NCBI GenBank assembly: GCA_947387575.1
Contig: CANDOC010000004.1
Location: forward strand, 124,001-188,000
Source of the DNA: Spongorhabdus nitratireducens
Lineage (GTDB): Bacteria > Pseudomonadota > Gammaproteobacteria > Pseudomonadales > Endozoicomonadaceae
DNA: 64,000 bases
Direction: 5' to 3'
This document shows, in pieces, positions 33,466 to 43,027 of the stretch (positions are counted from its first letter, which is position 1; each line of letters starts with the position of its first letter). The translations under genes and the position numbers were made by a program. The notes beneath the pieces are model-generated. The model had not been told where the DNA came from and ran no database searches. It was given only the letters and a program-made list of their open reading frames with translations.

Positions 33466-34047
33466 TCAGAACGGAGACTCGGATGTGCTGCCACTGGCCT
33501 TGTGCCCGGCAGAGAGCACCTTGCCCTGGGACAGGATAAAGGAGACCGGGCTGCCTTTTTTCCAGTCGCCGCCGACTTCCTCAAACCACTGGGTTATTTC
33601 AAAAACGTTGTACGAAAATGCCAGCCTTTCACTGGAGCTTTCACCACTGCTTGATAAACCGTAGTGCACCAGCCGTGCATTTTCGATCTTGATCTGCAGC
33701 ATCAGCTCCCGCCCCTGGTCACCGGAGTCAGGAGACGGAGTGCACTTATGGAAGATGACAGTGCGGCCCAGTTTGCCCGGCATTAACATAAATGACTGCA
33801 GGCCTTCCGATGAGCCGTCGACCGGTTTGGATACGACAAACTCGTTGAAAGCAACCATTCCGGTATCGCGCGTGGACATATTGCCTATATCCATTCCGAT
33901 GCCACGCACAGCAGCCCAGTGCAGTTCGTTAACGGCGATCAGGTCACCGGTCTGGGAAGTCGGTTTCACGCCGATGATGACTGGCTTTTGTTTATCTGTA
34001 AGCCCTTCGACCTGAATGTTTTCAATCTGCATGTAAAAATCAGCCAT
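33466..34047 (-). CDS. hcp: T6SS tube protein Hcp, second copy
   Basis: The 193-residue protein is clearly Hcp-like (FYMQIENIQVEG, HWAAVRGIGMDIGN, VAFNEFVVSKPVDGSS, QWFEEVGGDWKKGSPVSFILSQGK) but differs from the neighbouring copy at most positions, so the duplication is old. Two divergent Hcps may form different tubes or load different effectors. Its Ser-rich C-terminal tail (SGSTSESPF) is unlike the first copy. It lies 52 bp after tssA. Confidence 0.92.
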   Translation of the reverse strand: MADFYMQIENIQVEGLTDKQKPVIIGVKPTSQTGDLIAVNELHWAAVRGIGMDIGNMSTRDTGMVAFNEFVVSKPVDGSSEGLQSFMLMPGKLGRTVIFHKCTPSPDSGDQGRELMLQIKIENARLVHYGLSSSGESSSERLAFSYNVFEITQWFEEVGGDWKKGSPVSFILSQGKVLSAGHKASGSTSESPF

Positions 34048-34099
34048 CTGTTTTCTCCTTCAGGCGTCAAGTCGCAATGAAGAGTGAGCTGTATACAAG

Positions 34100-35521
34100 C
34101 TACATAAATGAGCTGTTGTCAGTTGTGTCAGAGCCTGCATCGGTCGATGTATCTTCCTCTTCTTCACTTTCTTCCTCCGGGGGATCGTTTTCCGGGGTGT
34201 CATATGAAGAAGGCGCAGCTGCAGCAAAGGGGATATCACTTACCGGCATGTTTTTGTCGGGAAGATCCAGGCCGGCCCGCAGGTAAATATTGCCGAGAAT
34301 ACTGGTGTCGTTGTTGATTACTTCCTGCAGGAACTCGGGTAATGTCAGCTGAGCCATACGCAGTGCTTTTTCCAGAATATAGGACACTGGACTGTAGGGT
34401 TGTGTCTGTCGAAAAAAAGACGATAGTGCCCTGATTGTTTCAAGGGCATGCTCCTGACTCTGAATATAGCCCGCTACAACGTTTCCGGAGACATCAAAAT
34501 CCAGACCGGCACCCGAAACTGCTTTTTCTGAAGCATCAGTGTCTTTTTCAGTATTGCCACTATCGCTGCTTTTTTCCGTCGCCTTGATTTCCTCTCCCGG
34601 CCATGGACGTAACAATTGCCCCAGCAGGCTTCGAGTGGCGTTAAGGCTTTCACCCAGACAAGACTGCAATGGCTGGGTATTTAGCAGATGGGAGCTGGCA
34701 CCATCGGTACAATACTCGGACAGGGTAAGTTCGATTTTTTTCAACTCACTGACGCTGTCCTGTATGGCAACAATATTGGCTATAACCCCGTCTTTATCCT
34801 GCTTCAGTGCACTGCGGGCCTTTTTACCCAGTGCTTCCATCTGACCCCGGCTGGCACTGTGCTGATAGTCCAGTAATGTCATGGGGCCAATTAGCGGGGC
34901 AATGCGCAGGGGTACATGAACCAGACCATCTCCGGAAACATCGCCGATAATCTGCTGACATATTTTCAGTTTTTTTATCCAGTCGCTGCTGTTGCAGGAT
35001 GTTGCCAGTGAAGGTTCCTGCTGTGATTCGGCTTCAGAGGTTTCAGTGGATTGTTGCTGTTCGGTATCTGCGCTTTCAGTATTTGTTTCTGCGGTCGCTG
35101 CTGTCTGCTGCTGGTCCTGTACAGCTTTAGCGTCTCCCGGGGGGCGCAGACTGGCACCATAGGTTTCGAGCAGTTCCCGAATCAGGTTGAGACATTGCTG
35201 TAGAGCCTGAAATGGAGCCTCGGTAAACAGTTGCGAGTAAAGCAGCCAGCCCAGTAAATCCAGATCCCGGGTCTGTTCTTCCAGCAGTTTGACGATCAGC
35301 TCACTGACCTGCTGCCAGTTATGGTTGTTGGTGCTGCGCAGTTCATCCAGCTGCTCCGGTTCCGGATTTTGCTCCAGAGCCCGAAAGCTGCTGCGTGCCA
35401 GATTCAGGGTATTACGAAAGGGGCGATACACTTCGGGGGTGGAATGCAGTACGACTCCGGCAGGTGATTCACCTTCCAGAGGCTGTTTCAGGCGAGAGAC
35501 AAGTTGTGCATCCAGATTCAT
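34100..35521 (-). CDS. tssA: T6SS assembly protein TssA (ImpA-type)
   Basis: The 473-residue protein has the ImpA N-terminal domain (about 1-120, with PAGVVLHSTPEVYRPFRNTLNLARSS). A Gln/Thr/Glu-rich linker of about 40 residues follows, then a middle domain, and a C-terminal region with the PYSPVSYILEKALRMAQLTLPEFL motif. A strongly acidic tail (PPEEESEEEED) follows. TssA guides tube and sheath assembly at the baseplate or distal end. It heads the hcp/tssB/tssC gene run and lies 33 bp after the Sel1 lipoprotein gene. Confidence 0.9.
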   Translation of the reverse strand: MNLDAQLVSRLKQPLEGESPAGVVLHSTPEVYRPFRNTLNLARSSFRALEQNPEPEQLDELRSTNNHNWQQVSELIVKLLEEQTRDLDLLGWLLYSQLFTEAPFQALQQCLNLIRELLETYGASLRPPGDAKAVQDQQQTAATAETNTESADTEQQQSTETSEAESQQEPSLATSCNSSDWIKKLKICQQIIGDVSGDGLVHVPLRIAPLIGPMTLLDYQHSASRGQMEALGKKARSALKQDKDGVIANIVAIQDSVSELKKIELTLSEYCTDGASSHLLNTQPLQSCLGESLNATRSLLGQLLRPWPGEEIKATEKSSDSGNTEKDTDASEKAVSGAGLDFDVSGNVVAGYIQSQEHALETIRALSSFFRQTQPYSPVSYILEKALRMAQLTLPEFLQEVINNDTSILGNIYLRAGLDLPDKNMPVSDIPFAAAAPSSYDTPENDPPEEESEEEEDTSTDAGSDTTDNSSFM

Positions 35522-35554
35522 GATTCAAGCCTGCCCTGATGGAGTGTGCGCCTC

Positions 35555-37069
35555 TCAGTTCTGCTTATCTGTCATTGCATCGCTGTTTGATGCTGCGTCT
35601 GGTATGGGATAAACCAGATAGGGAACAGGGACACCCCGCTGGTAGTTATAGTCATTAAAAAATTTCTGAGCCAGTTTTTGTCCCTGCATCAGGGCCTGAC
35701 GATCCATACTGGCAGCCAAGGCATCACGACGTCCTGCACCTGTCGTCCAGCCCCAGGCCAGTGCAACACTTTGCCAGGCGTAAGCTGCAACCGGATCCGG
35801 ACTGACACCGTGGCCGGCTTCCAGCAACAGACCTGCAGCCCATGCCGACCAGGCATCCCCCAGCGTGGCGGCCTTGAAGAACCAGTGCCAGGCCTGCTCA
35901 GGCCGTTCAGGTGTTCCAAGACCATTAAGGCAGAGATATCCAAGCAACTTCATGGACGCAACGAGACCATATTCTGCACCTGTCTGCAGATATAAGAGGG
36001 ATGTCTGATAGTCGGGAGGGGTGCCAAGTCCGGTAAAACACAGGGTACCAAGGTTGTGTGCTGCCAGAGGATCTCTGGGTGTGTTGCGCTGGAACAGACT
36101 ACAGGCCGCGCCATAATCGTGCCGGACGGCATCGGTATAACCCAGTAGTGTTGTTGACTCCCTGCTGGCCTGACTCTCCAGACTGTTAAGCAGCCACTGA
36201 TGAATAGTGGCGGCAGAGACCTCCGGGCCATAGCCTTCTATTCCCAGGCGGGCCAGCCAGTAGTCCGCTTCCCGTCGTGAAGGTGAGGCCTGAAGTAAAA
36301 ACTGCCGGGCCTGCTCGAAGTTTTGTGCACCACCCATACCATACAGCGTCATCAGACCCATATTCAGTTGAGCAAGGGGTAACCGATCCTGTGCAGCCTT
36401 GTTAAACCATTGTCGGGCAAGACTATAGTTCTGGGGAGTAGAGATCCCATCGCGATTGATTTCGCCATACAGCAACCGGGCTTCTGGAATGCCGGATTTT
36501 GCGGCGCTGGCCACTGTTGTAACGGCATCATGCTGTTTTGATTCCAGCTGCAGCAATGCCAGTTGCCAGGTCGCCATGGCATTGCCCTGGGCACCGGATT
36601 TTTCCAGCCACTGCTGCGCCTGCTGGTTATCAGGCAGTACTCCCAACCCTTTCCAGTAGCTGTAACCGAGGATGAGTCGGGCACTGGCATCACCTTTTGT
36701 TGCCTGTGACTGAATCCAGTTGATTATGGGGTGGAGTATGGTTTGCAGCCGGGCAGCATCGGTGGTTGATAGGGTATCCCTGCGAGCAGCAAGCTGCAGA
36801 TGAAATGATGGAATCAATTTCACCGCCTGGCGGTAGTCAGCCTGCAAGGCTTTGCCGCTTAACAGTTTGTGTGCAACAAGCTCTAGCCCGGGTTGTGGCA
36901 GCAGGTCCCTGACCGGGGGGAGTTTTGCCTCTGGCACGGCTGGTGATGGTGAATGACTGCAGCTGCATAGCAACAGTAGCAGCAGACATTGCCTGAGAGG
37001 ACATCGCCAGAGAGCATGTGCAGAAGCTGTAACCAGGCAGCTGTACTTTGGCACTGAAGACGGCAACAT
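35555..37069 (-). CDS. Sel1-repeat lipoprotein associated with the T6SS
   Basis: The 504-residue protein has an N-terminal Leu-rich segment and lipobox ending in LLLLLLCSCSHS, so it is a predicted lipoprotein. About eight Sel1-type repeats follow (for example LILGYSYWKGLGVLPDNQQAQQW and LNMGLMTLYGMGGAQNF). It lies in the T6SS locus 33 bp before tssA and diverges from vgrG across 84 bp, so it is probably part of the T6SS operon. TPR/Sel1 accessory proteins occur in T6SS clusters, but the exact role here is unknown. It may scaffold the envelope-spanning complex. Confidence 0.82.
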   Translation of the reverse strand: MLPSSVPKYSCLVTASAHALWRCPLRQCLLLLLLCSCSHSPSPAVPEAKLPPVRDLLPQPGLELVAHKLLSGKALQADYRQAVKLIPSFHLQLAARRDTLSTTDAARLQTILHPIINWIQSQATKGDASARLILGYSYWKGLGVLPDNQQAQQWLEKSGAQGNAMATWQLALLQLESKQHDAVTTVASAAKSGIPEARLLYGEINRDGISTPQNYSLARQWFNKAAQDRLPLAQLNMGLMTLYGMGGAQNFEQARQFLLQASPSRREADYWLARLGIEGYGPEVSAATIHQWLLNSLESQASRESTTLLGYTDAVRHDYGAACSLFQRNTPRDPLAAHNLGTLCFTGLGTPPDYQTSLLYLQTGAEYGLVASMKLLGYLCLNGLGTPERPEQAWHWFFKAATLGDAWSAWAAGLLLEAGHGVSPDPVAAYAWQSVALAWGWTTGAGRRDALAASMDRQALMQGQKLAQKFFNDYNYQRGVPVPYLVYPIPDAASNSDAMTDKQN

Positions 37070-37153
37070 GTCCGCGTAATCCGGCTGGCAGAAATATCTG
37101 ACGAAGTATTGTCTATGTTTTATCCATCTGCATAACGATCCGGAATCTGCTTT

Positions 37154-39184
37154 ATGGCTTCGAAAGAGGCGCCTGTCGCCGGTGCTCGGCCGCTGGTAGT
37201 CAAACCGGCATCCGGAGATGAGCTGGTCGGGATTGAACTGAGTGTTCGGGAATTTATTTCACGGCCCTTTGAAATGAAGCTGAAGCTGGTGGCTGAAGAT
37301 CTTGATCTGTCCAGCGTTATTGGCAAACCACTGTGCTGCATCTATCAACCCGGAATGAGCACCAAGCGTGAAGAAAAGCGCTGTTTTCACGGCATAGTCA
37401 CCCGGGTCGGGCAGGAACGTTATTACGGCAGAGTAAGCATTCAGCTTTATTCGGTAGAGCTGCGGCCCTGGCTCTGGCAGCTGCGATTCAGGGTCAACTG
37501 TCGTGTTTATCAGAACCAGGCAGTCAAGGATATTGTCAGCAAGATTTTTGATGAACACGGCTTTCATGGTCAGTATGAATTTCAGTCTCGTGAAAGCGGT
37601 AAAACGCGGGAATACTGCGTTCAGTTCAATGAGTCTGATCTGGATTTCTGTTGCCGGCTGCTGACCGAAGAAGGACTGCATTACCACTTCGTCCATAGCA
37701 AAAGTGGCCACAAGATGGTTATCGCCAGTGATAATCAGGCATTCGAGAACAGTGGTGCTGAAGCTTCTTTCCTTCCCGACTATAAACAAATGGATGATGT
37801 GATCAGCAAGTGGCAGCCGGGGCTTTCAATTCATGGTGGTGGCTGGATGCTGGCTGATTATGATCCGCTGCAGGCAGAGAGTGTCGTCAGTAGCGAAAGT
37901 ACGACCAAAGATTCCAATGCCGCTTCAACCCCGGTTGCCTTTTATTATCCGGGAATGTTTGTCGAGCGCTCCGACGCTGACAGCAGTGCAAAAATTCATC
38001 AGGAATCTGAAGACTCGTCAGGTGCCTGGGTCAGGGGTGCCAGCAGCTTTCCTGAATTTACTGCCGGCAGCCGGTTTCGGCTTAAGCAGCATCTGGACAG
38101 CAAGCAAACCGGAGAATATCTGCTGACGGTTGTTACCCATCAACTGTTTGATGCTGAAACCGGGCAGGAGCCGGAATATTCAAACCAGTTCCAGTGCATG
38201 CCGGTGGATACGCCGTTCCGGGTGCCGGTGATGCGTAAACCGCGAATTCACAGTATGCAGCTGGCCATCGTGACCGGGCCGGACAGTGACGAAATCTACA
38301 CCAATGCTGACAGTCAGGTTCGGGTACAGTTTTTCTGGGATCAGGAAGGCGAGAAAAACGAAAACTCAAGCTGCTGGATACGGGTTGCCCAGCCAATGGC
38401 CAGCACCGGCTTTGGTTGCCGGTTTCTGCCCCGGATCGGGGATGAGGTGGTGGTGATGTTTATTGATGGTGACCCTGATCGCCCGCTGGTAATGGCGGTG
38501 GTTTATAACGGTAAGAACAAACCGCCGTACAGTGAGCAGGAAGTCACCGGCATGTTGACTCGCAGTACGCCTCAGGGTGAGTCGTCGGATGCCAGTGAAT
38601 TGCGTATCAATGATCACAAGGATCAGGAACTGTTTATGATGCAGGCCCAGAAAGATATGCAGGTGATGGTGAAAAATGACAAGACTGAGCAGGTGCAGGG
38701 AAATCTGACTCATGAAGTGGAAAAGGAGTGCAAGATTACCGTTAAGGAAGCCTTTACCCAGAGTACAGAAAACAAGCTATCGGTATCGGCCTCTCAGGAT
38801 ATGTCGCTTTCCACTGATGCGAATCTTAATCAGAGTGCCAAGCAGGAATTAAGTCTATCTGCAGACAGCAATGCCTCATTGTCGGCGCAGGCCAGCCTGA
38901 GTGTGAAAGGTATGGAAGTCTCCATTGAAGGCACCGCGTCTATTGAACTCAAGGCAGGTCCCAGCAGTATCTCAATCAATCCCGAAAGTATTTCCATATC
39001 AGCGCCTTCGGTCACCATCAATGGCGAAATGGATACGACCCTGAGTGGTTTTATGGTGTCGGTTGAAGGGGAAATGACGACCGACATATCCGGTATGGTT
39101 ATCAGTGTTGATGCAGAAACCATGATGGATCTGGGGGCTTCAACCATGATTGCCATTGACGGGGCTTTTGTTGAAATCGCCTGA
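37154..39184 (+). CDS. vgrG: T6SS spike protein VgrG (TssI)
   Basis: The 676-residue protein has the VgrG order: a gp27-like N-terminal domain (about 15-370, including FHGIVTRVGQERYYGRVSIQLYS and the CVQFNESDLDFCCRLLTEEGL motif), then the gp5 OB domain (about 375-455, VRVQFFWDQEGE and RVAQPMASTGFGCRFLPRIGDEVVVMFIDGDPDRP). The C-terminal beta-helix needle (about 470-676) is rich in alternating Ser/Asp repeats. No enzymatic C-terminal extension is seen, so it is a structural spike or an adaptor for other effectors. Start ATG follows ATCTGCTTT. It leads the plus-strand T6SS block. Confidence 0.95.
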   Translation: MASKEAPVAGARPLVVKPASGDELVGIELSVREFISRPFEMKLKLVAEDLDLSSVIGKPLCCIYQPGMSTKREEKRCFHGIVTRVGQERYYGRVSIQLYSVELRPWLWQLRFRVNCRVYQNQAVKDIVSKIFDEHGFHGQYEFQSRESGKTREYCVQFNESDLDFCCRLLTEEGLHYHFVHSKSGHKMVIASDNQAFENSGAEASFLPDYKQMDDVISKWQPGLSIHGGGWMLADYDPLQAESVVSSESTTKDSNAASTPVAFYYPGMFVERSDADSSAKIHQESEDSSGAWVRGASSFPEFTAGSRFRLKQHLDSKQTGEYLLTVVTHQLFDAETGQEPEYSNQFQCMPVDTPFRVPVMRKPRIHSMQLAIVTGPDSDEIYTNADSQVRVQFFWDQEGEKNENSSCWIRVAQPMASTGFGCRFLPRIGDEVVVMFIDGDPDRPLVMAVVYNGKNKPPYSEQEVTGMLTRSTPQGESSDASELRINDHKDQELFMMQAQKDMQVMVKNDKTEQVQGNLTHEVEKECKITVKEAFTQSTENKLSVSASQDMSLSTDANLNQSAKQELSLSADSNASLSAQASLSVKGMEVSIEGTASIELKAGPSSISINPESISISAPSVTINGEMDTTLSGFMVSVEGEMTTDISGMVISVDAETMMDLGASTMIAIDGAFVEIA

Positions 39185-39196
39185 CAGGGTAGTGCT

Positions 39197-39838
39197 ATGG
39201 TTCATGTTGTTTCCGGCCCGCCGATAGATCTGGCCCAGTTGAAGGGGCAGTGGCACGGGAAGTTTATGTCCCGCTCCTCGCGCAAGCTCAGTAGTGATGC
39301 TGCGCTGAAAAAAAAGGCGACAGACCTGCTGGAGGAAGAAGATCTGGAACCTGAAGCATTTATTGCCGGACTGCTGCAACAGAAACTGACTGAAGAGTGT
39401 ATTGCTTTCCTTGCTGTCGCTCTGCCGCCACGGGAGTCGTTGTACTGGGCAGTCTGTTGTTTTGACAGCATGCCGCGGCAGCGTGAGGAGGATATTCAAC
39501 ACGCCTTTGCTGCGGCCAGAAGCTGGGTCAATCAGCCCTGTGAAGCAACCCGAAGACATGCGGGCAAGATGGCGCGCAAGGCAGGTTTGAAAACACCTGA
39601 AGGATGGCTGGCGCAGGCTGCATTCTGGAGTGGCGGCAGTATTTTGCCGGCGGACAAACCGTTTGTAGCACCGCCTGAAGGTGTTTACTCAAAAGCTGTA
39701 AACAGCGCACTGAAACTGCTGGTAGGACATTTAATGTTGAACAAACCCAGAGTACAGCGGGATCAAATAAAACCTGTGCTTCAGATGTCGTTCGTTCAGG
39801 CGGGTCTTGCTGTCGCCAGGGGAGAACGGCTTCGTTAG
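39197..39838 (+). CDS. DUF6931-like T6SS-associated protein
   Basis: The 213-residue soluble protein lies 13 bp after vgrG. Its middle (about 65-150, CIAFLAVALPPRESLYWAVCCFD, a helix with ARSWVNQPCEATRR, then TPEGWLAQAAFWSGGSI) aligns with a segment of the next large FHA protein (SMQFLAHAMTPRQAVWWGADCLD ... GLLGQAALIAG). This domain is known to me as DUF6931, named from memory. No catalytic motif or signal peptide is seen. The position after vgrG suits an adaptor or chaperone that loads an effector or regulates assembly. Confidence 0.75.
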   Translation: MVHVVSGPPIDLAQLKGQWHGKFMSRSSRKLSSDAALKKKATDLLEEEDLEPEAFIAGLLQQKLTEECIAFLAVALPPRESLYWAVCCFDSMPRQREEDIQHAFAAARSWVNQPCEATRRHAGKMARKAGLKTPEGWLAQAAFWSGGSILPADKPFVAPPEGVYSKAVNSALKLLVGHLMLNKPRVQRDQIKPVLQMSFVQAGLAVARGERLR

Positions 39839-39971
39839 CAATGCCTGCTTTTTTAGTTATTGATAGCGATAGATTATCTGTCGAATGGTTCATACTTGAA
39901 GCAGTAACTGTTACCGGGTGAATCCATTCTGCTGAGTAGTGGCAGTGCAGGAACCCGGAACGGAGACCATC

Positions 39972-42900
39972 ATGTATCTCCATATTGTTAATACCTCTGC
40001 CAGAGCACAACTTAACGAAAAGTCGACACGCATTCCTCCGGAAGGCGGGGTTATCGGGCGTTCTCCCGACAGCATGCTGTGCCTTGAGGACAACAGCTGT
40101 CTTGTTTCCCGGCGTCATGCACTGATCTCGCCTGCAGGCAATACCCTGCGGATTACAGACCTGAGTGCCAATGGTCTGATTATTAATGATGGCCATCAGC
40201 CACTTGGCAAGGGGCGGTCCATTCAACTGCACGACGGTGACTTGTTGACGTTGCCGGGTTACCAGATTCTGGTTTCCCGTTATGCACAGCTGCCGGAACG
40301 GGTGCGGGTTATTGAACCGGGCCGCCAGGCTGTTCTGCATCAGCAGTCAACGATGGCAACAGCTGCTCCTGAATCTGCTTCAGGCAGGTCACATAAAGGA
40401 ACCCTTACGAAGGTTCTGAAACACGCGCTGGGCATGGGTGGAAGTGCGCAATCAAGAGGCTTTGCTGGATCAGCAGGCTCGCATACTGCCGCAGCGGTTA
40501 CTGCCGGTGTTGCTATTGCTGTCAGCAGAGAGGGGATGAAACTGTTCAGAAAGAACAGGGCAAGGCAATTCCGTTCGGCCAGTACATCCAAAGATGCCAG
40601 GGGAAGTGATGACCTGAGTGGAGGTCATGACCTGACACCCGGAACGATGGGGCTTGCAGAGGGAGACCATAATCAGTCGGAAGATAAAACAGCCGGCAGC
40701 AATGATGGAAGCAATCCCGGTAAACGGTTTGATCCCTTACCGGAAGATATGTTCGGACGAAAACAGCGAGGTGGTCCTTTACCTGCCGGGTTCAGGCCGT
40801 CTATCGAACAACAGGTCAATCAGCGCAGGGCCAGTGCTGAAGAAAGCCGACCGGATTTTGTGGGTCCCCTGCAGCCTATGCGTGGACTGGGCACTGCAGC
40901 GGTTATTCAGGCCGGGTTGGCACATCTGGAGCATGCTGCTGCAGGCAAACTGAAAAGTCCTTCAGCGACTGACACGGCTCATAATGCACTGCAGGCATCC
41001 CGCAATATTCTGCTTGATAAGCGTAATTTACCCCACCAAATGCCCTCCGGTTTTAATCCGGAAGATACTGAAGCTGGCAGAATCCTGTCCCGCTTTCCAG
41101 CCAGCCAGGAGGCAAAGGATTTATTACAGCCGGATATGAGCCCGATGGACTTCAATCAGGCGCTGATAAATCACCGCCTGCCACACGACAGTATGCAGTT
41201 TCTGGCCCATGCCATGACACCCCGTCAGGCCGTCTGGTGGGGCGCTGATTGCCTTGACCGTACCGGAGCCCGCTGGAGTCCGGAAGAAGAAAACCTTGCC
41301 CGGGCAGCAAGAGCCTGGTCCTACTCGCCCAGCGAAAGAACACTGGGGAATGTCGCCAAAGCCCTGCCGACTGTCCCAAAAGGTTCTCCTGTTGGCCTTT
41401 TGGGACAGGCCGCTCTGATAGCGGGTACTGATGCTGGTATGGCTGCAGGTGCAGAGAATCTGGCAGATGATGCAGATTCAGCGGCTGCCGCTGCCAAAGG
41501 AGGTCATTTACCGGTTTTGGCAGGTATGCCCAAATCATTAATGGCATTGCCCGGGAAAGGTGCTGGTTTGACTTCACCGGCAGATATTGATGGCAGCACT
41601 CTGGCTCAGTTATCACAGGAAATGGGTAAGGGCGCAGGCTCTTTATTGAATAAAGACTCTTTACTGGATAAAGGTTCTGCTCTGGCTGAAGGCTCCTTTC
41701 CAGCTGAGGGCTCTGGCACAGGCTCGGGTCTGCCAGGGAATTTGCCGGATATGGCAAAAAATGGTCTGACTCAACTGGAAGGTATGTTTACCGGTACGGC
41801 AAATGCTGCTGGGGCCACAGAAGGAGACCGCTCTGGAAGTTCCGGAAGTTCTACCGCTATGGCTGGTATGGCGGGAGGACTTGCACTGGGAGCACTGGGT
41901 ACTTTTTTAACCCGCTCTGATCACGAGGGTGATCATGGTAGTCAGCCTTCGAATGCGAATACAGGAACTGATGCTGCTCCCTCGAATTCGGGTGCTGATC
42001 AAAATGGTGCAACGGCTACCGAAGGCAACTTTACCGGCACGGCATCTGCAACAGCTGCGAATGAATCCGCAGGTGCCGGATCAACGTCGTCCAGTGGTGG
42101 CATGACCGGAAGTGCGGGAGGTTTCGGTGATGCGTTGACCAGTCTGATGAGTAGAGCTGCTGCAGGAGGTGGTAGTTATTCAGCCGGAGGTCAGCCGTTT
42201 TCCATGGCGGCAATGAGGGCTCAGATGCAGCAAAACATGATGAGTAGCTGGGGGGGCAGCTCATTTGGTATGGGGATGGGCGGAATGGGTATGCCGTTCG
42301 GAGCAGGAATGACACCCTATGCCGGAGGCTTTGGTATGGGCGGGATGGGAGCCGGAATGTCAGCCATTGCCGGCGGTATGGGGAATATGATGACCAACGC
42401 CATGATGGCTTCTGTAGCCGGTGGTGGTATGGCGGGTGGCATGGGCGGAGGGATGATGCCTTTTGCCGGAGGGTTTGGTGGTTTCGGGGGAATGGGCGGA
42501 GCAACAATGCCCATGCCGATGTTCAATCCGCTGGGTGCCGGTATGAATTATCTTGGTAACGCCATGATGACGCCGTTCGGTATGCTGGGTCAGGGGCTGG
42601 ATTATGCCACCAGTGCCATGATGACCCCTTTCAGCGCCATGGGGCGCGGGCTGGATTATGCGACTAACGCCATGATGAGTCCGGTTGAAGCGGGCCTTGG
42701 AGCCGCATGGGGTGCTGTCAGTGCGCCCATGGGGGCTGTTGCCAGTGCGCTGAGTGGTCCGGCCATGATGTGCTCACAGATGATGGGCATGGCGGTGATG
42801 GGCATGGCGACAGTGGCGATGCTGGCAAATACAGCTATGATGCTTGGGGCAGGTGCGCTGGCGGTCTATTCCATGTTTTCGGCAGCCGGAACCATGGTGT

Positions 42901-43007
42901 ACAGCAACTACAACGCCGTCACCGAAACCTATACAACAACTGTCGATGATATGACGGACCTCACAGAAGATGAAGATCCCGGTGATGAGGTAACAGAAGC
43001 GCTTTAG
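39972..43007 (+). CDS. FHA-domain protein with internal DUF6931-like domain and Gly/Met-rich region
   Basis: The 1011-residue protein has an FHA domain (about 1-105) with GRSPDS, SRRHA and SANGLIIND, expected to bind phosphothreonine. A charged linker, a DUF6931-like segment (about 382-485) resembling the preceding gene product, and Ser/Gly-rich linkers follow. A low-complexity Gly/Met region (about 710-850) is rich in GMGG and AGGM units. The C-terminus (about 860-1000) contains two hydrophobic MGMATVAMLANTAMMLGAG-type segments and ends acidic. I chose the ATG at 39972, with GGAG six bases upstream. No kinase or phosphatase gene is in the locus. The domain combination is unfamiliar to me. 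Confidence 0.85.
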   Translation: MYLHIVNTSARAQLNEKSTRIPPEGGVIGRSPDSMLCLEDNSCLVSRRHALISPAGNTLRITDLSANGLIINDGHQPLGKGRSIQLHDGDLLTLPGYQILVSRYAQLPERVRVIEPGRQAVLHQQSTMATAAPESASGRSHKGTLTKVLKHALGMGGSAQSRGFAGSAGSHTAAAVTAGVAIAVSREGMKLFRKNRARQFRSASTSKDARGSDDLSGGHDLTPGTMGLAEGDHNQSEDKTAGSNDGSNPGKRFDPLPEDMFGRKQRGGPLPAGFRPSIEQQVNQRRASAEESRPDFVGPLQPMRGLGTAAVIQAGLAHLEHAAAGKLKSPSATDTAHNALQASRNILLDKRNLPHQMPSGFNPEDTEAGRILSRFPASQEAKDLLQPDMSPMDFNQALINHRLPHDSMQFLAHAMTPRQAVWWGADCLDRTGARWSPEEENLARAARAWSYSPSERTLGNVAKALPTVPKGSPVGLLGQAALIAGTDAGMAAGAENLADDADSAAAAAKGGHLPVLAGMPKSLMALPGKGAGLTSPADIDGSTLAQLSQEMGKGAGSLLNKDSLLDKGSALAEGSFPAEGSGTGSGLPGNLPDMAKNGLTQLEGMFTGTANAAGATEGDRSGSSGSSTAMAGMAGGLALGALGTFLTRSDHEGDHGSQPSNANTGTDAAPSNSGADQNGATATEGNFTGTASATAANESAGAGSTSSSGGMTGSAGGFGDALTSLMSRAAAGGGSYSAGGQPFSMAAMRAQMQQNMMSSWGGSSFGMGMGGMGMPFGAGMTPYAGGFGMGGMGAGMSAIAGGMGNMMTNAMMASVAGGGMAGGMGGGMMPFAGGFGGFGGMGGATMPMPMFNPLGAGMNYLGNAMMTPFGMLGQGLDYATSAMMTPFSAMGRGLDYATNAMMSPVEAGLGAAWGAVSAPMGAVASALSGPAMMCSQMMGMAVMGMATVAMLANTAMMLGAGALAVYSMFSAAGTMVYSNYNAVTETYTTTVDDMTDLTEDEDPGDEVTEAL

Positions 43008-43027
43008 GCGATCTAACCAGGCGAACG

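Noticed and set aside
42240-42540. Gly/Met-rich region of the large FHA protein as a DNA tandem repeat or frameshift artefact
   Set aside because: The units vary in length and codons, the frame stays open on both sides and the start, FHA domain and C-terminus are all in one frame, so it is low-complexity protein sequence.
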